NCBI GenBank assembly: GCA_003963405.1
Contig: RXIY01000032.1
Span: forward strand, 1 to 64,000
Origin: Hyphomicrobiales bacterium
Lineage (GTDB): Bacteria > Pseudomonadota > Alphaproteobacteria > Rhizobiales > Beijerinckiaceae
Reading direction: 5' to 3'
Length of the DNA stretch: 64,000 nucleotides
Shown: positions 32,297-40,733 of the stretch, in pieces
Position numbering within the stretch: the stretch's first letter is position 1
Layout of the letters: each line of letters starts with the position of its first letter
Position numbers and translations under genes: made by a program
The notes under the pieces: generated by a model
Seen by the model: only the letters and a program-made list of their open reading frames with translations
Database searches by the model: none
Told to the model about the DNA's origin: nothing

Positions 32297-33802
32297 ATGC
32301 CTCCAGTCGAACACTTGGCGGGCGCGCGCCTCTATCAGGTCGCGCAGCCCGATGCGCCAGCCTATCGCTCGCCTCCGCATAATATCGAGGCCGAACAGGC
32401 GCTGCTCGGCGCCATTCTCGTCAACAACGACGCCTTCGATCGCGTCTCCGACTTCCTGCGCCCCGAGCATTTCTCGGAGGAGCTGCATCGCCGAATCTTC
32501 GAGACGACCGCGCAGCTCATCCGCGCCGGCAAGCTCGCCACCGTCGTCACGCTGAAAACCTTTCTCGCCGACATCGAACTGCCGGCCGGCGTGACGATCC
32601 AGGCCTATCTCGCCCGTCTCGCCGCCGAGGCGACGACGATCATCAACGCCGAGGACTATGGCCGAATCATCCACGACCTCGCCCTGCGCCGCGACCTCAT
32701 TGTCATCGGCGAAGACATCGTCAACACGGCTTTCGATTCGCCCGTCGACGCGAGCCCGCGCGCGCAGATCGAGGAGGCTGAGCGCAAGCTCTATTCGATC
32801 GCCGAGACGGGCCGCTATGAAGGCGGCTTTCAGCGTTTTTCCGACGCGCTCGCCATCGCCATCGACATGGCGTCCAGCGCCTATATGCGCGACGGCCATC
32901 TCTCCGGCATTGCAACGGGTCTGATTGATCTCGACGAGAAGATGGGCGGCCTGCAAAAGTCCGACCTCATCATCGTCGCCGGCCGTCCCGGCATGGGCAA
33001 GACGGCGCTCGCCACCAACATGGCCTTCAACATCGCGAAGGCATATCAGTTCGACGTGGAGCCCGATGGTTCCCACAAGACCATCAATGGCGGCATCGTC
33101 GGCTTCTTCTCGCTCGAAATGTCCGCCGAGCAATTGGCGACGCGCGTGATCGCGGAACAATCCGGCGTGCCGAGCTACAAGATTCGACGCGGCGATCTCA
33201 ACCAGGACGATTTCGAGCGCATCGTCGCGGCCTCGCGCGAGATGCAGAGCATTCCCTTCTACATCGACCAGAGCGGCGGCATCTCCATCGCGCAGCTCGT
33301 CGCGCGGGCCCGGCGGCTGAAGCGGCAGAAGGGTCTCGATCTCCTGGTCGTCGACTATTTGCAGCTTCTCGCCGGCTCGCGGTCGCGCGGCGACAATCGC
33401 GTGCAGGAGCTCACCGAAATCACCACCGGCCTGAAGGCGCTGGCGAAGGAGCTGAACGTTCCGGTGATCGCGCTTTCGCAGCTCTCGCGTCAGGTCGAAT
33501 CGCGCGACGACAAGCGCCCGCAGCTCTCCGACCTTCGCGAATCGGGCTCGATCGAGCAGGACGCCGACGTGGTGCTCTTCGTCTACCGCGAGGAATACTA
33601 CCTCAAGAACAAGGAGCCGCGCGAAGGCACCGAGGAGCACATCAACTGGATGGCCGAGATGGAGCGCGCCCATGGCCGCGCCGAGGCCATCATCGGCAAG
33701 CAACGCCACGGCCCCACGGGAACCGTCCCCCTTGCCTTCGAGGCGGAGGTCACGCGCTTCTCGAACCTCGCCGACGAGGACAAACTGCCGGCTCGGATGT
33801 GA
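32297..33802 (+). CDS. dnaB: Replicative DNA helicase
   Basis: The 501-residue protein has the N-terminal DnaB domain (PPHNIEAEQALLGAIL, about 27-41), a linker helix and the RecA-like C-terminal domain. That domain has Walker A GRPGMGKTA (229-237), FFSLEMSAEQL, Walker B LLVVDYLQLL, and SDLRESGSIEQDADVVLF. DnaB unwinds DNA at the replication fork. Its linkage to rplI, seen in many bacteria, is broken here by about 25 kb. Confidence 0.97.
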   Translation: MPPVEHLAGARLYQVAQPDAPAYRSPPHNIEAEQALLGAILVNNDAFDRVSDFLRPEHFSEELHRRIFETTAQLIRAGKLATVVTLKTFLADIELPAGVTIQAYLARLAAEATTIINAEDYGRIIHDLALRRDLIVIGEDIVNTAFDSPVDASPRAQIEEAERKLYSIAETGRYEGGFQRFSDALAIAIDMASSAYMRDGHLSGIATGLIDLDEKMGGLQKSDLIIVAGRPGMGKTALATNMAFNIAKAYQFDVEPDGSHKTINGGIVGFFSLEMSAEQLATRVIAEQSGVPSYKIRRGDLNQDDFERIVAASREMQSIPFYIDQSGGISIAQLVARARRLKRQKGLDLLVVDYLQLLAGSRSRGDNRVQELTEITTGLKALAKELNVPVIALSQLSRQVESRDDKRPQLSDLRESGSIEQDADVVLFVYREEYYLKNKEPREGTEEHINWMAEMERAHGRAEAIIGKQRHGPTGTVPLAFEAEVTRFSNLADEDKLPARM

Positions 33803-33860
33803 GTTTTGCTAAAGGCAGCCAGCAGCCCAACTGAAAAATGCCGCCACAGATCTTGAAAAC

Positions 33861-33875
33861 GTGCCCAATGGGCAC
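33861..33875. promoter_or_regulatory. Perfect operator-like palindrome upstream of Cys-rich cassette
   Basis: GTGCCCAATGGGCAC is a perfect inverted repeat (7 + 1 + 7) placed 46 bases before the start of the 62-residue gene. A TTGAAA at 33853-33858 sits directly before it as a possible -35 box, so a repressor binding here would block the promoter. The encoded HTH protein two genes on is an obvious candidate to bind it; this is inference. Confidence 0.45.
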
Positions 33876-33921
33876 AATTTCTCTGAAATAAGGCGCTAAG
33901 CCTGATTTTTAGGAGAAATAG

Positions 33922-34110
33922 ATGAGCACCGAGAACACTCACACCGGACATGGCCATGGCGGCTGCTGCGGGGGCGGCAAGGCCGCGGCTCCGACCTTGG
34001 CGGAGCTCGAGCGGCAGCTTCATGCCCTCTGGGCGCGCGTCCAGGAGGAGCGCGCCAAGCAGGTTCAGGCAACCGAGCCCGCGAGAAAGAAGGGCTGCTG
34101 CTGCGGCTGA
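33922..34110 (+). CDS. Small His/Cys-rich protein, putative metal-binding (62 aa)
   Basis: The start ATG is preceded by TAGGAGAAATAG, a good Shine-Dalgarno. The 62-residue product begins with HTGHGHGGCCGGGK, followed by a helical stretch (about 25-52, LAELERQLHALWARVQEER). It ends KKGCCCG. The five cysteines (15, 16, 59, 60, 61) and three nearby histidines make metal binding plausible. It is not a methanobactin precursor: it is too long and lacks the paired core cysteines. It is followed 55 bases on by an HTH gene whose product also ends in CxCG. Confidence 0.7.
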   Translation: MSTENTHTGHGHGGCCGGGKAAAPTLAELERQLHALWARVQEERAKQVQATEPARKKGCCCG

Positions 34111-34165
34111 TGATGGACAAAGACGAGGCGCGGGATTTCGCGCCTCTCTCATTTTCGGTGGCGAC

Positions 34166-34402
34166 ATGACCGGCGAAGAACTCCGACGATCGCGGCTTGC
34201 CCTCGGGCTCACCCTCGATGAGTTTGCGCGGCTCGTGCGTGTCTCGAGCGGGAGGACGGTTCGGAAGTGGGAGGACGGAGAGCGCGAGGTTCCCGGACCC
34301 GTCGAAGTCCTGACCGAACTTTTTCTCCTGTCATCCGAGGCGTGGCGCTGCCGCTGCAAGATGAACGACATGACGGACGCCTTCCGCTGCAAATGCGGCT
34401 GA
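34166..34402 (+). CDS. Small HTH protein with C-terminal CxC...CxC tail
   Basis: The chosen ATG at 34166 begins MTGEELRRSRLALGLTLDEFARL, the start of an XRE/YiaG-like helix-turn-helix. It is followed by SGRTVRKWEDGEREVPGPV, a pattern typical of short alphaproteobacterial HTH regulators. After about residue 55 the protein departs from that family and ends WRCRCKMNDMTDAFRCKCG. This gives four cysteines (62, 64, 75, 77) in two CxC pairs separated by ten residues, a possible metal site. The product is 78 residues. It probably forms an operon with the preceding Cys-rich gene, and a metal-responsive repressor is a reasonable hypothesis, not shown. Confidence 0.7.
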   Translation: MTGEELRRSRLALGLTLDEFARLVRVSSGRTVRKWEDGEREVPGPVEVLTELFLLSSEAWRCRCKMNDMTDAFRCKCG

Positions 34403-34533
34403 TGGAAAGCTGCCTGATCTCAAAAAAGCAGGATCGAGCGGGTTCGGAAATTCGACGAAGAAATAACACGAACCCCGCTTACATCCTGCGGCGGGGCTCA
34501 TCTCGAGCCAGGTTTTCAGCGCGTCATATTTCG

Positions 34534-35088
34534 TCAGCGGACAGCCACCGTCCAGGCATTCTTCGAACGGTCGTAACGGAAGCCGGGCGCCGTGCGCAGC
34601 TCATCCTTGCTCGCGTTCATGCTCAGCCACCACTTGTTGTCGCGCTGGGTCGCTCCGACGGCGTCGAATGGAACCGCCACATCCTTCTCGCCCATGCCGA
34701 GGAAGCCGCCCACAGAAATGATCACGGCCTGAACCTTGCCCTCGCGATCGAGCAGCATGTCCTTCACTTCCCCGATCTTGTTCTCATTCGGGTCGTAAAC
34801 GTTCTGATCGTACCAATTGGAAACGGCCGTCACATGCTGCGGCAAGGTCGTCATCATCTGGGCGGTCTTACCCATCGCGCCTTCGCGGGCGCCCATCGTC
34901 TGCGAGCCCGCCTTGCCCGTCCCGCCAGTGGTCCCCCGCTCCATGCCCATCGTGCCGGTGGTTCCGCGCTCGGCGCCGGTCCCCATGGTCGAGCCCGGCG
35001 TTCCGCCGGTGGTTCCGCTCTGCTGCGCATAGACGACGCCAGCTCCCGCCGTGGCCAGCGCAGCCGCGAACACAATCGCCTTGATCAT
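34534..35088 (-). CDS. Secreted PRC-barrel domain protein
   Basis: The ATG at 35088 follows GGGAGA; the longer frame has no such signal. The 184-residue product has a signal peptide (MIKAIVFAAALATAGAGVVYA). A low-complexity Gly/Thr/Met stretch of about 55 residues (repeats of the type GTTGTMGMERG) follows. The C-terminal PRC-barrel has VYDPNENKIGEVKDMLLDREG and AVIISVGGFLGMGEKDVAVPF. Such periplasmic PRC-barrel proteins are frequent in Hyphomicrobiales; their role is unknown. Confidence 0.82.
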   Translation of the reverse strand: MIKAIVFAAALATAGAGVVYAQQSGTTGGTPGSTMGTGAERGTTGTMGMERGTTGGTGKAGSQTMGAREGAMGKTAQMMTTLPQHVTAVSNWYDQNVYDPNENKIGEVKDMLLDREGKVQAVIISVGGFLGMGEKDVAVPFDAVGATQRDNKWWLSMNASKDELRTAPGFRYDRSKNAWTVAVR

Positions 35089-35167
35089 GTCTGTTCTCCC
35101 GTCACAGCGCGGAGTCCGGGCGCATGAGGTCATGCGCCCGTTCGATGAAACCGCGCCTTTTGACTAA

Positions 35168-35191
35168 GCGCGCACCCAATTGCGTGCGCGC
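35168..35191 (-). terminator. Possible terminator after mesaconyl-CoA hydratase gene
   Basis: GCGCGCAC at 35168-35175 pairs with GTGCGCGC at 35184-35191. On the minus strand it is followed by TTAGTCAAAAG, which is a poor T tract. It lies about 50 bases after the stop of the gene at 35243. Confidence 0.35.
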
Positions 35192-35242
35192 CCTAACAAC
35201 AGTCGGGCTGCGGCGTTGTTCCTGGCGCGACGGGAGCGGCGC

Positions 35243-36301
35243 TTACCTCGGCAGCACCGCCCAGTAATCGAGATCGAGCAGCACGGCGGGATCGGGCTTG
35301 CCGTCGGCGCCGTTGAGCGGGAACTCGGCACAGGGCTTGTCCTTCGTCGCGACGAGGCGCATGCGCAGCGCGCCAATGTCGCTGCGGCCCGGAATCTCCG
35401 CCTTGTCCAGCACTTCGCTCCAGGCGAAGATCGTTCCGCCCGAGAACAGCGGATTGACGTGCTTGCCGCCGTTCACCGCCGAGATGTGGAACACATTCTC
35501 CAAACCGTTGAAGGACAGCGCGCGCGCCATCGAGATCACATGGCCGCCGTAGATGATCCGCTTCCCGAAGCGCCCCTGCGATTCGTAATACTGGTTGAAG
35601 TGCACTTTCGAATTGTTCTGGTAGAGGCGCGTCGCCAGCATGTGCTCGGCCTCTTCGACGGTCATGCCGTCGATATGGTCGATCTTCTCGCCCTTGTCGT
35701 AATCGCCCCAGAAAAAGGGAGAGCCGGCGAGCGCCTTGTCATAGGCTGCAACCTTGATCGGCGGCACCGCCTTGCCGAGTTGCGACGGATCGACCGCCTT
35801 CGGCAGGTCGGGCACGACCGTGGGGCCGACGGGCGCATCCTTGTCGCGCTTCTTCACCATCACCCAGCGCGCATAGGAGAGCACGGTTTCGCCGCGCTGA
35901 TTCTTGCCGGTCGTACGCACATAGACGACGCCGGTCTCCTTGTTGGAATTTTCCTTCAGGCCGATGACTTCGGAAACGGCGTCGAGCGTGTCGCCCGGAT
36001 AGACCGGGGCGAGGAACCTGAAATCCGCATAGCCGAGGTTCGCGAGCGCATTGAGCGAGACGTCCGGCACCGTCTTGCCGAGCACCAGATGAAAGACGAG
36101 CATGTCGTCGATCGGCGCGTCCTTGTAGCCGATGGCTTCGGCGAAAGCCTTGGAGGACTGCACCGCGAAACGGGGCAGATAGAGCGCCGTGTAGAGCGCG
36201 ACCTCGCCGACAGTGACGGTGCGCGGCGCGGCGTGGCGCAGGATCTGACCGATCGAGAAATCCTCGAAGAAATTGCCGACGTTGATTTTCGACTTGCTCA
36301 T
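35243..36301 (-). CDS. mch: Mesaconyl-CoA hydratase (double MaoC domain)
   Basis: The 352-residue protein contains two MaoC/hot-dog domains. The N-terminal half carries NFFEDFSIGQILRHAAPRTV, VALYTALYLPRFA, and APIDDMLVFHLVLGKTVPD. The C-terminal half carries ATRLYQNNSKVHFNQ and IIYGGHVISMARALSFNG. These match mesaconyl-CoA hydratase (MeaC/Mch), which converts mesaconyl-CoA and beta-methylmalyl-CoA in the ethylmalonyl-CoA pathway. That pathway regenerates glyoxylate in serine-cycle methylotrophs and in isocitrate-lyase-negative bacteria. No other pathway gene is adjacent. The identification is from family knowledge; the link to methylotrophy is inference. Confidence 0.88.
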   Translation of the reverse strand: MSKSKINVGNFFEDFSIGQILRHAAPRTVTVGEVALYTALYLPRFAVQSSKAFAEAIGYKDAPIDDMLVFHLVLGKTVPDVSLNALANLGYADFRFLAPVYPGDTLDAVSEVIGLKENSNKETGVVYVRTTGKNQRGETVLSYARWVMVKKRDKDAPVGPTVVPDLPKAVDPSQLGKAVPPIKVAAYDKALAGSPFFWGDYDKGEKIDHIDGMTVEEAEHMLATRLYQNNSKVHFNQYYESQGRFGKRIIYGGHVISMARALSFNGLENVFHISAVNGGKHVNPLFSGGTIFAWSEVLDKAEIPGRSDIGALRMRLVATKDKPCAEFPLNGADGKPDPAVLLDLDYWAVLPR

Positions 36302-36313
36302 CTCTTTCGCTCT

Positions 36314-36643
36314 TCAACCTTTTGTTGGCGCCAGCCGGGCCAGCGCGTCGAGATAGGGCGCGGGATCTCCCGCGACGAAAAGCTTTTTCACGCGGCTCGT
36401 TTCGCCCGAGCGGATGGACACGGCCTTCTTTGGCGCCGAGAGCGCCCTGGCGATCAGCTCGATCAGCGCCGCATTTGCGCGACCATCCTCCGGCGCGGCG
36501 CGCACGCGCGCCTTCAGCACAGTCTTGCCGTCGGCGAGCGTCTCGATTCCCTCGATCGAATCGCGCCCGCCCTTCGGCGTCAGGCGCAGCCAGAGCGTGA
36601 CTCCGTCGCGCTCGGCGATCCAGGGCGCCTCGGGCTCGGCCAA
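36314..36643 (-). CDS. DUF167 (YggU-like) protein
   Basis: The start is a TTG at 36643, one base after the YggT stop, so it is probably translated by coupling. The 109-residue product has the DUF167 pattern LWLRLTPKGGRDSIEG, KARVRAAPEDGRANAALIELIA, and VSIRSGETSRVKKLFV. The family is small and cytoplasmic, with no proven function. It is commonly next to YggT, as here. Confidence 0.88.
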   Translation of the reverse strand: MAEPEAPWIAERDGVTLWLRLTPKGGRDSIEGIETLADGKTVLKARVRAAPEDGRANAALIELIARALSAPKKAVSIRSGETSRVKKLFVAGDPAPYLDALARLAPTKG

Positions 36644-36644
36644 A

Positions 36645-36926
36645 TCAGCCCACGCTGTGGGTCAGGAGATTTTGCAGGAACTGGATGCCGAGAAGCAGGA
36701 TCAGCGGCGACAAATCCAGACCGCCGATGGCCGGCAGAACCGAGCGGATCGGACGCAGGAGCGGCTCAGTCAGTGCGTCGACCGCGCGCCAGATGGTCTG
36801 GGCCGCCTGGGAGCGCGTATTGAGCACGTCGAAGGCGACGAGCCAGGAAAGGATGACCGAGATGATCACCACCCACCAGTAAAGGTCGAGGATGGTGAGC
36901 AGGAGACTGAGGACTGCGTAAGACAT
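36645..36926 (-). CDS. YggT family membrane protein
   Basis: The ATG at 36926 (MSYAVLSLLLTILDLYWW) is chosen over a longer frame because the family starts here. The 93-residue protein has two membrane helices with the YggT motif ISVILSWLVAFDVLN between them and EPLLRPIRSVLPAIGGLDLSP later. The YggT family is linked to membrane-protein and osmotic functions; its role here is open. It is coupled to the DUF167 gene. Confidence 0.9.
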   Translation of the reverse strand: MSYAVLSLLLTILDLYWWVVIISVILSWLVAFDVLNTRSQAAQTIWRAVDALTEPLLRPIRSVLPAIGGLDLSPLILLLGIQFLQNLLTHSVG

Positions 36927-37084
36927 GATAACGTCCCGCGAATGAAGGTGCGCGGCCTGTCTAGCCTCCCTGCCCCCGCCCGGCAACCTCCCGCGGCGCC
37001 GCAGCCGTGGAGGAAAAAGCGCGCAAAACGAAGAAGGGCGATTGACACGGAAAGACGCGCCGTATACTCACCCGCCCACGGCTC

Positions 37085-37160
37085 GGGGCTGTAGCTCAGA
37101 TGGGAGAGCGCTGCAATCGCACTGCAGAGGTCGGGGGTTCGAATCCCCCCAGCTCCACCA
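37085..37160 (+). tRNA. tRNA-Ala (anticodon CGC)
   Basis: A full 76-nt cloverleaf is seen. The acceptor arms GGGGCTG and CAGCTCC pair (one G-U), followed by discriminator A and an encoded CCA. The anticodon stem is CTGCA/TGCAG with loop ATCGCAC, giving CGC, which reads GCG. The T arm GGGGGTTCGAATCCCCC is perfect. Confidence 0.95.
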
Positions 37161-37179
37161 AGTAGACTTACCTACTTGG
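37158..37179 (+). terminator. Hairpin at the 3' end of tRNA-Ala
   Basis: CCAAGTAG at 37158-37165 pairs perfectly with CTACTTGG at 37172-37179 across a 6-base loop. It starts in the tRNA CCA end. It lacks a T run, so it may act in termination or 3' processing only weakly. Confidence 0.4.
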
Positions 37180-37459
37180 CGGGTATCAATGTCGCGGGTC
37201 TCCGACCGCTAGACGCGTAAAAAGCCCCATCGCCGCAGTCGATTCTAAAAAGCAGCCATCTGTCTCTTTTGCCGTGACGATCAGAGCCGACCGTCGAGTC
37301 TGCGACGACGCGCGCGTCCGGGGCGGCGGCGGTCTGAAAAAAGTAATCCTTCCAAACAAATGCTTAGCTTGTCTGAGCGCAAAACTCCTACTAGGTATTT
37401 GTACGTATTTGGAAGCGCGCCCAAGTTGCGGAAGGGCGGCCAGACGCGAGGATTGCATA

Positions 37460-37747
37460 TTGGCTAGCGTCAAACAGCATCGCGCCCTCGTTGCGTCACG
37501 GCTCGGTCAGAGAGCAGCGCGCCGTATGGCGCTATTGAGCGCAACCGTTCCTTTCGACCAGGTGGACGAGGCTTGCTACCGCGAGTCGGAATTTCTCGAT
37601 ATGGCGGTCGACATCACGGCGGAAAATCTGGCCCTCGCGCCAGGCCGGAGTCGGAGTCGTTTCGTGGCCTCGGTCTGCAAGTCCCTGAACGAGGAGACAG
37701 ACCGCATCCTCTCGCTGATCGCCAGAGGATCGCCGTCGCCTCAGTAG
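37460..37747 (+). CDS. Hypothetical small protein after tRNA-Ala
   Basis: The best start in a longer open frame is a TTG at 37460, placed 6 bases after GAGGAT. It would give 95 residues: a basic N-terminus (ASVKQHRALVASRLGQRAARR), then an acidic part with VPFDQVDEACYRESEFLDMAV, and NEETDRILSLIARG near the end. No family is recognised. The 300 bases between the tRNA and this start show no other gene. It could be a degraded gene near a tRNA. Confidence 0.4.
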   Translation: MASVKQHRALVASRLGQRAARRMALLSATVPFDQVDEACYRESEFLDMAVDITAENLALAPGRSRSRFVASVCKSLNEETDRILSLIARGSPSPQ

Positions 37748-37948
37748 GAAGGCCAAACCGGCCAATGTCCGCGCGCGGTAATGCGCGGCGCCCTGCCTGC
37801 CTCTCCTCCCTGCCCGGCCTAGTCTCGGCAAAAACTCTCATGCTAAGGTTGCGACGACGCCAGAGGAAGCCCCTGTCCAATGCTCGGGGCGGGCGTCTGG
37901 TAACGCACGGATGGCCTGCCCGGCCGATCCAGAAGGAGAGTTTCGGCG

Positions 37949-38176
37949 ATGAAATGGCTGATCGGATGTACGATGTTGGGGTCTCTTCTGCTGGCGTCGG
38001 GCGCTTATGCTCAGGGAACGTCGGAACAGCGGGACGCTTGCGAGGCCGACGCCTACAAATGGTGCCCCTATGACATTCCCGATCCGACAGCCATCGAGGC
38101 TTGCCTCCGGCAAAACATCCGGTGGATCAGCCCTGCCTGTCAGGCTCAATTCGGTTACCGGGCGAAGAGACGATAG
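37949..38176 (+). CDS. Small secreted four-cysteine protein
   Basis: The ATG follows AAGGAGAG. The 75-residue product has a signal peptide (MKWLIGCTMLGSLLLASGAYA) and a 53-residue mature part. That part has four cysteines in the pattern CEADAYKWC...CLRQN...SPAC. This arrangement, with DACEADAYKWCPYDIPD and a closing SPACQAQFGY, resembles a group of small periplasmic cysteine-rich proteins common in Hyphomicrobiales. Two disulfides are likely. Function unknown. Confidence 0.75.
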   Translation: MKWLIGCTMLGSLLLASGAYAQGTSEQRDACEADAYKWCPYDIPDPTAIEACLRQNIRWISPACQAQFGYRAKRR

Positions 38177-38190
38177 GCCGACGTAACGCC

Positions 38191-38217
38191 GCCGGCCCCG
38201 TGCGCAGGGGCCGGCTT
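38191..38217. terminator. GC-rich hairpin between convergent genes
   Basis: GCCGGCCCC at 38191-38199 pairs perfectly with GGGGCCGGC at 38207-38215 across 7 bases, followed by TT. It sits between the stops of the secreted protein gene and the usher gene and could terminate both. Confidence 0.5.
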
Positions 38218-38249
38218 GCATCAAGGACATTGAGCGACCGCGCCGCCGC

Positions 38250-40733
38250 TCATTCGCAGACGACGGGACCGATCGTGCGGGGGCTCTCCGGCGCGTAAGA
38301 GAAAGACGTCCGGCATTCGTTCATGCCGAGCGACACGACGATTTCATTCTGCGCTTGCGGCTCCGTCAGCCAGAGACGGCCATCGTAGCCAACGACGGCG
38401 GGTTCGCCTGATCCATTGACGACAGCCCGCGAGCCGGGCGGGAGAAATGCGCCGCTCGCGTCCTTGAGTATGACCGTGACCCCGGCCTGGCGCCGCTTGC
38501 CCGCGAAATCCACGGCCACGCCCGCATTGCGCGCCGGCCTCACGATGCGCTCGGACTGCGCGACTGAACGGTCAAGCGGCAACGTCTCGACATTGAGCGC
38601 GAGGCGGTTCGTCTCATAGGCGCGCAGATTAGGGACCACGAGCGCGCCGAACATATTCGTGCGCCCGATCGGGCGATTTTCCATGAGCACTTCGACCCCC
38701 GGCGCCCCGGCGTTCACCAGTGCGAAGGCGTCGCTGACCGGATTGCCGAGACCCACGCCGCCGCCCCAGACCCCCGCGACCGAGCCTTCCGCCTGCGCAT
38801 AGCCCCCGAAGCGCCGGTTCATCTGCGACGCCCCCAGGTCGATGCGGCCATATTCATGGCGATAGCCCATTGAGGCTTCGCGATAGGCGGTCTGGCTCGT
38901 CAGACCGGCGCTGCGAACGCGCCAGCCCCAGGAGCCCGGCTCCTGGCCGACCATGCGCCCGGCGTCCGCCATCACGGCCGTCGCCTTGTTCCGCGGCGAG
39001 AAAGACGCCGACATCGTGGTCTCCCCGCCCAGTGGGATGGAAAGGCCGGCGAAGACGCCGCGCTGGTCGGCTCTGAGGAAATCGTAGGTGACGGCGATAT
39101 AGGCGGTGACGTCTCCGAAGAAGGCGCGCGTGGCGCCCAAGGTCAGCATGCGCGAATTATTGACGCCCCCGCCCCCCGCGATATTGGCGAGCGTCAGGTT
39201 GAGCGCGGTTTTTTCGTCGAAGGGCGCGGCGAAGCCGAGCGAGATGCGATCGAGCGCGCGCGACGGCCGCAGGCTGTCGTAGTAGGATCGGAAAAAAGCG
39301 GCCGATGCGCCCGGACTCCAGGGATAGCCATAGAAATTGCCGGTCGGCGACGCGAGCGGCTGATTGTAGAAGCTGGAGGTCGGCGCCGTCACCGAGGCGA
39401 GATCGTTGAAAATTCCAATCGTGCGCTGCGAGGAGGCGGAGACGGAAACGCCAAAGAGGCGGGTCTCCAGACTCGCGTAGAAGAGTCCGCCAATCTCGCC
39501 GCGCCAGTAGCTCCCGCCGCCCGCCAAGGTCGCCACGGCGCGATCGAGAAGGCGGAAGCTCGCGCCCGCGCTGGCGCCGCCGAAGCGGGAAGACGAGGTT
39601 TCGCCATGCGCCTGCAGGGTGAGCCAGTCCGTCAGCCCGCCGCGCATCGAGCCGGAAGCGACAGCGGTGCGCGCATATCGATCGGACAGGATTGCGTAAT
39701 ACTGGCGCGGCAGGCCAGCCTCGAAGGACCAATCGAAAATCCCCTGGCTCAATATCTTGCTGTTGACCATGAAGGGCGTCGAGGTCTCGATCACCCGGCC
39801 CGTCGCGTCACGCGTCACGACACGCGTCGTGCCGTCGCCCGCGACAGGAATGGCGTCGATGCGATACGGCCCCTCGTCGACGGGCTGCGAAAGGGTCAGG
39901 TTGTTGTTCACATAAACATCGACCGTCGATGGCACGGCCGCCGAGCCGCTGACCGAGGGAAGCGCCGCCGTGACGAGATCGGGCCGCAGGCCAAAGTTGC
40001 GCTGGATCTGCACGCCTCCGAGGCGGATCGACCGCGCCCACGCCGGACCGGACGCGACCGCGTCGCCGACGACGTACGTCAACAGGCGCTTGTCGTCCGC
40101 GTAGGTCCAATTGGTGTCGAGGCGCACCTGGGTGAAGCGGTTGGCGACCGTCGAACCGACGATTCCGCCTGATTTCAGGGCGCCGTAATCGGAGAATGCG
40201 CGTGCGTCGAAGGTCGCAGAGGCGCCCTGGTAGTCGAATCCCCCACGAGGATCCCGCATCACCGAAGTGCGCAGGTGATAATTGAGCAGGCCGCCGAAAG
40301 AGGATTCGAGCGGCGCCTTCTGCGGTTTGTCGCTTTCCACGCCCGCCTTGTAGACGCGCTCGGCCATCGCCCGCTCAGCAAGCGTCAGGCGGATTTGCTG
40401 ATGGACCTCGTCGTAATCGTAGGAGAGGCCGTCGATATCGTCGAGCGCGACCTCGTCTTCCGGCGCGGCTGCGCCGGGCGCCCGCACGCCGATCTCCGCG
40501 AGTTCGGACGCCGCCGAAACGAGACGGCCATCGACACGCTGGCTGAACTTTGCGACGAGATTGCGCGGTCGGCCATTTGCGAAGACCTCGAGCTGTAGCG
40601 CCCGCGACCGCGCGGAGTCGTTAGCCTCCGAAGCGGCAAGGGCATGAGGGGCGAGCGCCGCGACGCCCGCCATGATGCGCATGCACGCAATGGCGCGGAT
40701 GCGCGCGTCAGCGTTCCGCCGTCGCCTCGGCAT
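38250..40733 (-). CDS. Outer-membrane usher of a spore-coat-U-type chaperone-usher system
   Basis: The 827-residue protein has an N-terminal leader (two candidate starts; the first overlaps the chaperone gene by 26 bases). The usher plan follows: an N-terminal chaperone-binding domain, then a 24-strand pore region with YVNNNLTLSQPVDEGPYRID and GDGTTRVVTRDATGR. C-terminal plug-like domains include RPARNAGVAVDFAGKRR and two cysteines near the end. Ushers secrete and assemble pilus subunits delivered by the periplasmic chaperone. The spore-coat-U subunits upstream place it in the archaic (Csu-like) branch. Confidence 0.9.
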   Translation of the reverse strand: MPRRRRNADARIRAIACMRIMAGVAALAPHALAASEANDSARSRALQLEVFANGRPRNLVAKFSQRVDGRLVSAASELAEIGVRAPGAAAPEDEVALDDIDGLSYDYDEVHQQIRLTLAERAMAERVYKAGVESDKPQKAPLESSFGGLLNYHLRTSVMRDPRGGFDYQGASATFDARAFSDYGALKSGGIVGSTVANRFTQVRLDTNWTYADDKRLLTYVVGDAVASGPAWARSIRLGGVQIQRNFGLRPDLVTAALPSVSGSAAVPSTVDVYVNNNLTLSQPVDEGPYRIDAIPVAGDGTTRVVTRDATGRVIETSTPFMVNSKILSQGIFDWSFEAGLPRQYYAILSDRYARTAVASGSMRGGLTDWLTLQAHGETSSSRFGGASAGASFRLLDRAVATLAGGGSYWRGEIGGLFYASLETRLFGVSVSASSQRTIGIFNDLASVTAPTSSFYNQPLASPTGNFYGYPWSPGASAAFFRSYYDSLRPSRALDRISLGFAAPFDEKTALNLTLANIAGGGGVNNSRMLTLGATRAFFGDVTAYIAVTYDFLRADQRGVFAGLSIPLGGETTMSASFSPRNKATAVMADAGRMVGQEPGSWGWRVRSAGLTSQTAYREASMGYRHEYGRIDLGASQMNRRFGGYAQAEGSVAGVWGGGVGLGNPVSDAFALVNAGAPGVEVLMENRPIGRTNMFGALVVPNLRAYETNRLALNVETLPLDRSVAQSERIVRPARNAGVAVDFAGKRRQAGVTVILKDASGAFLPPGSRAVVNGSGEPAVVGYDGRLWLTEPQAQNEIVVSLGMNECRTSFSYAPESPRTIGPVVCE

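Noticed and set aside
33922-34110. Methanobactin precursor, suggested by a methanotroph-like background and a Cys-rich short gene
   Set aside because: MbnA precursors are about 30 residues with a leader and spaced core cysteines, and need MbnB/MbnC next door. None of this is seen.
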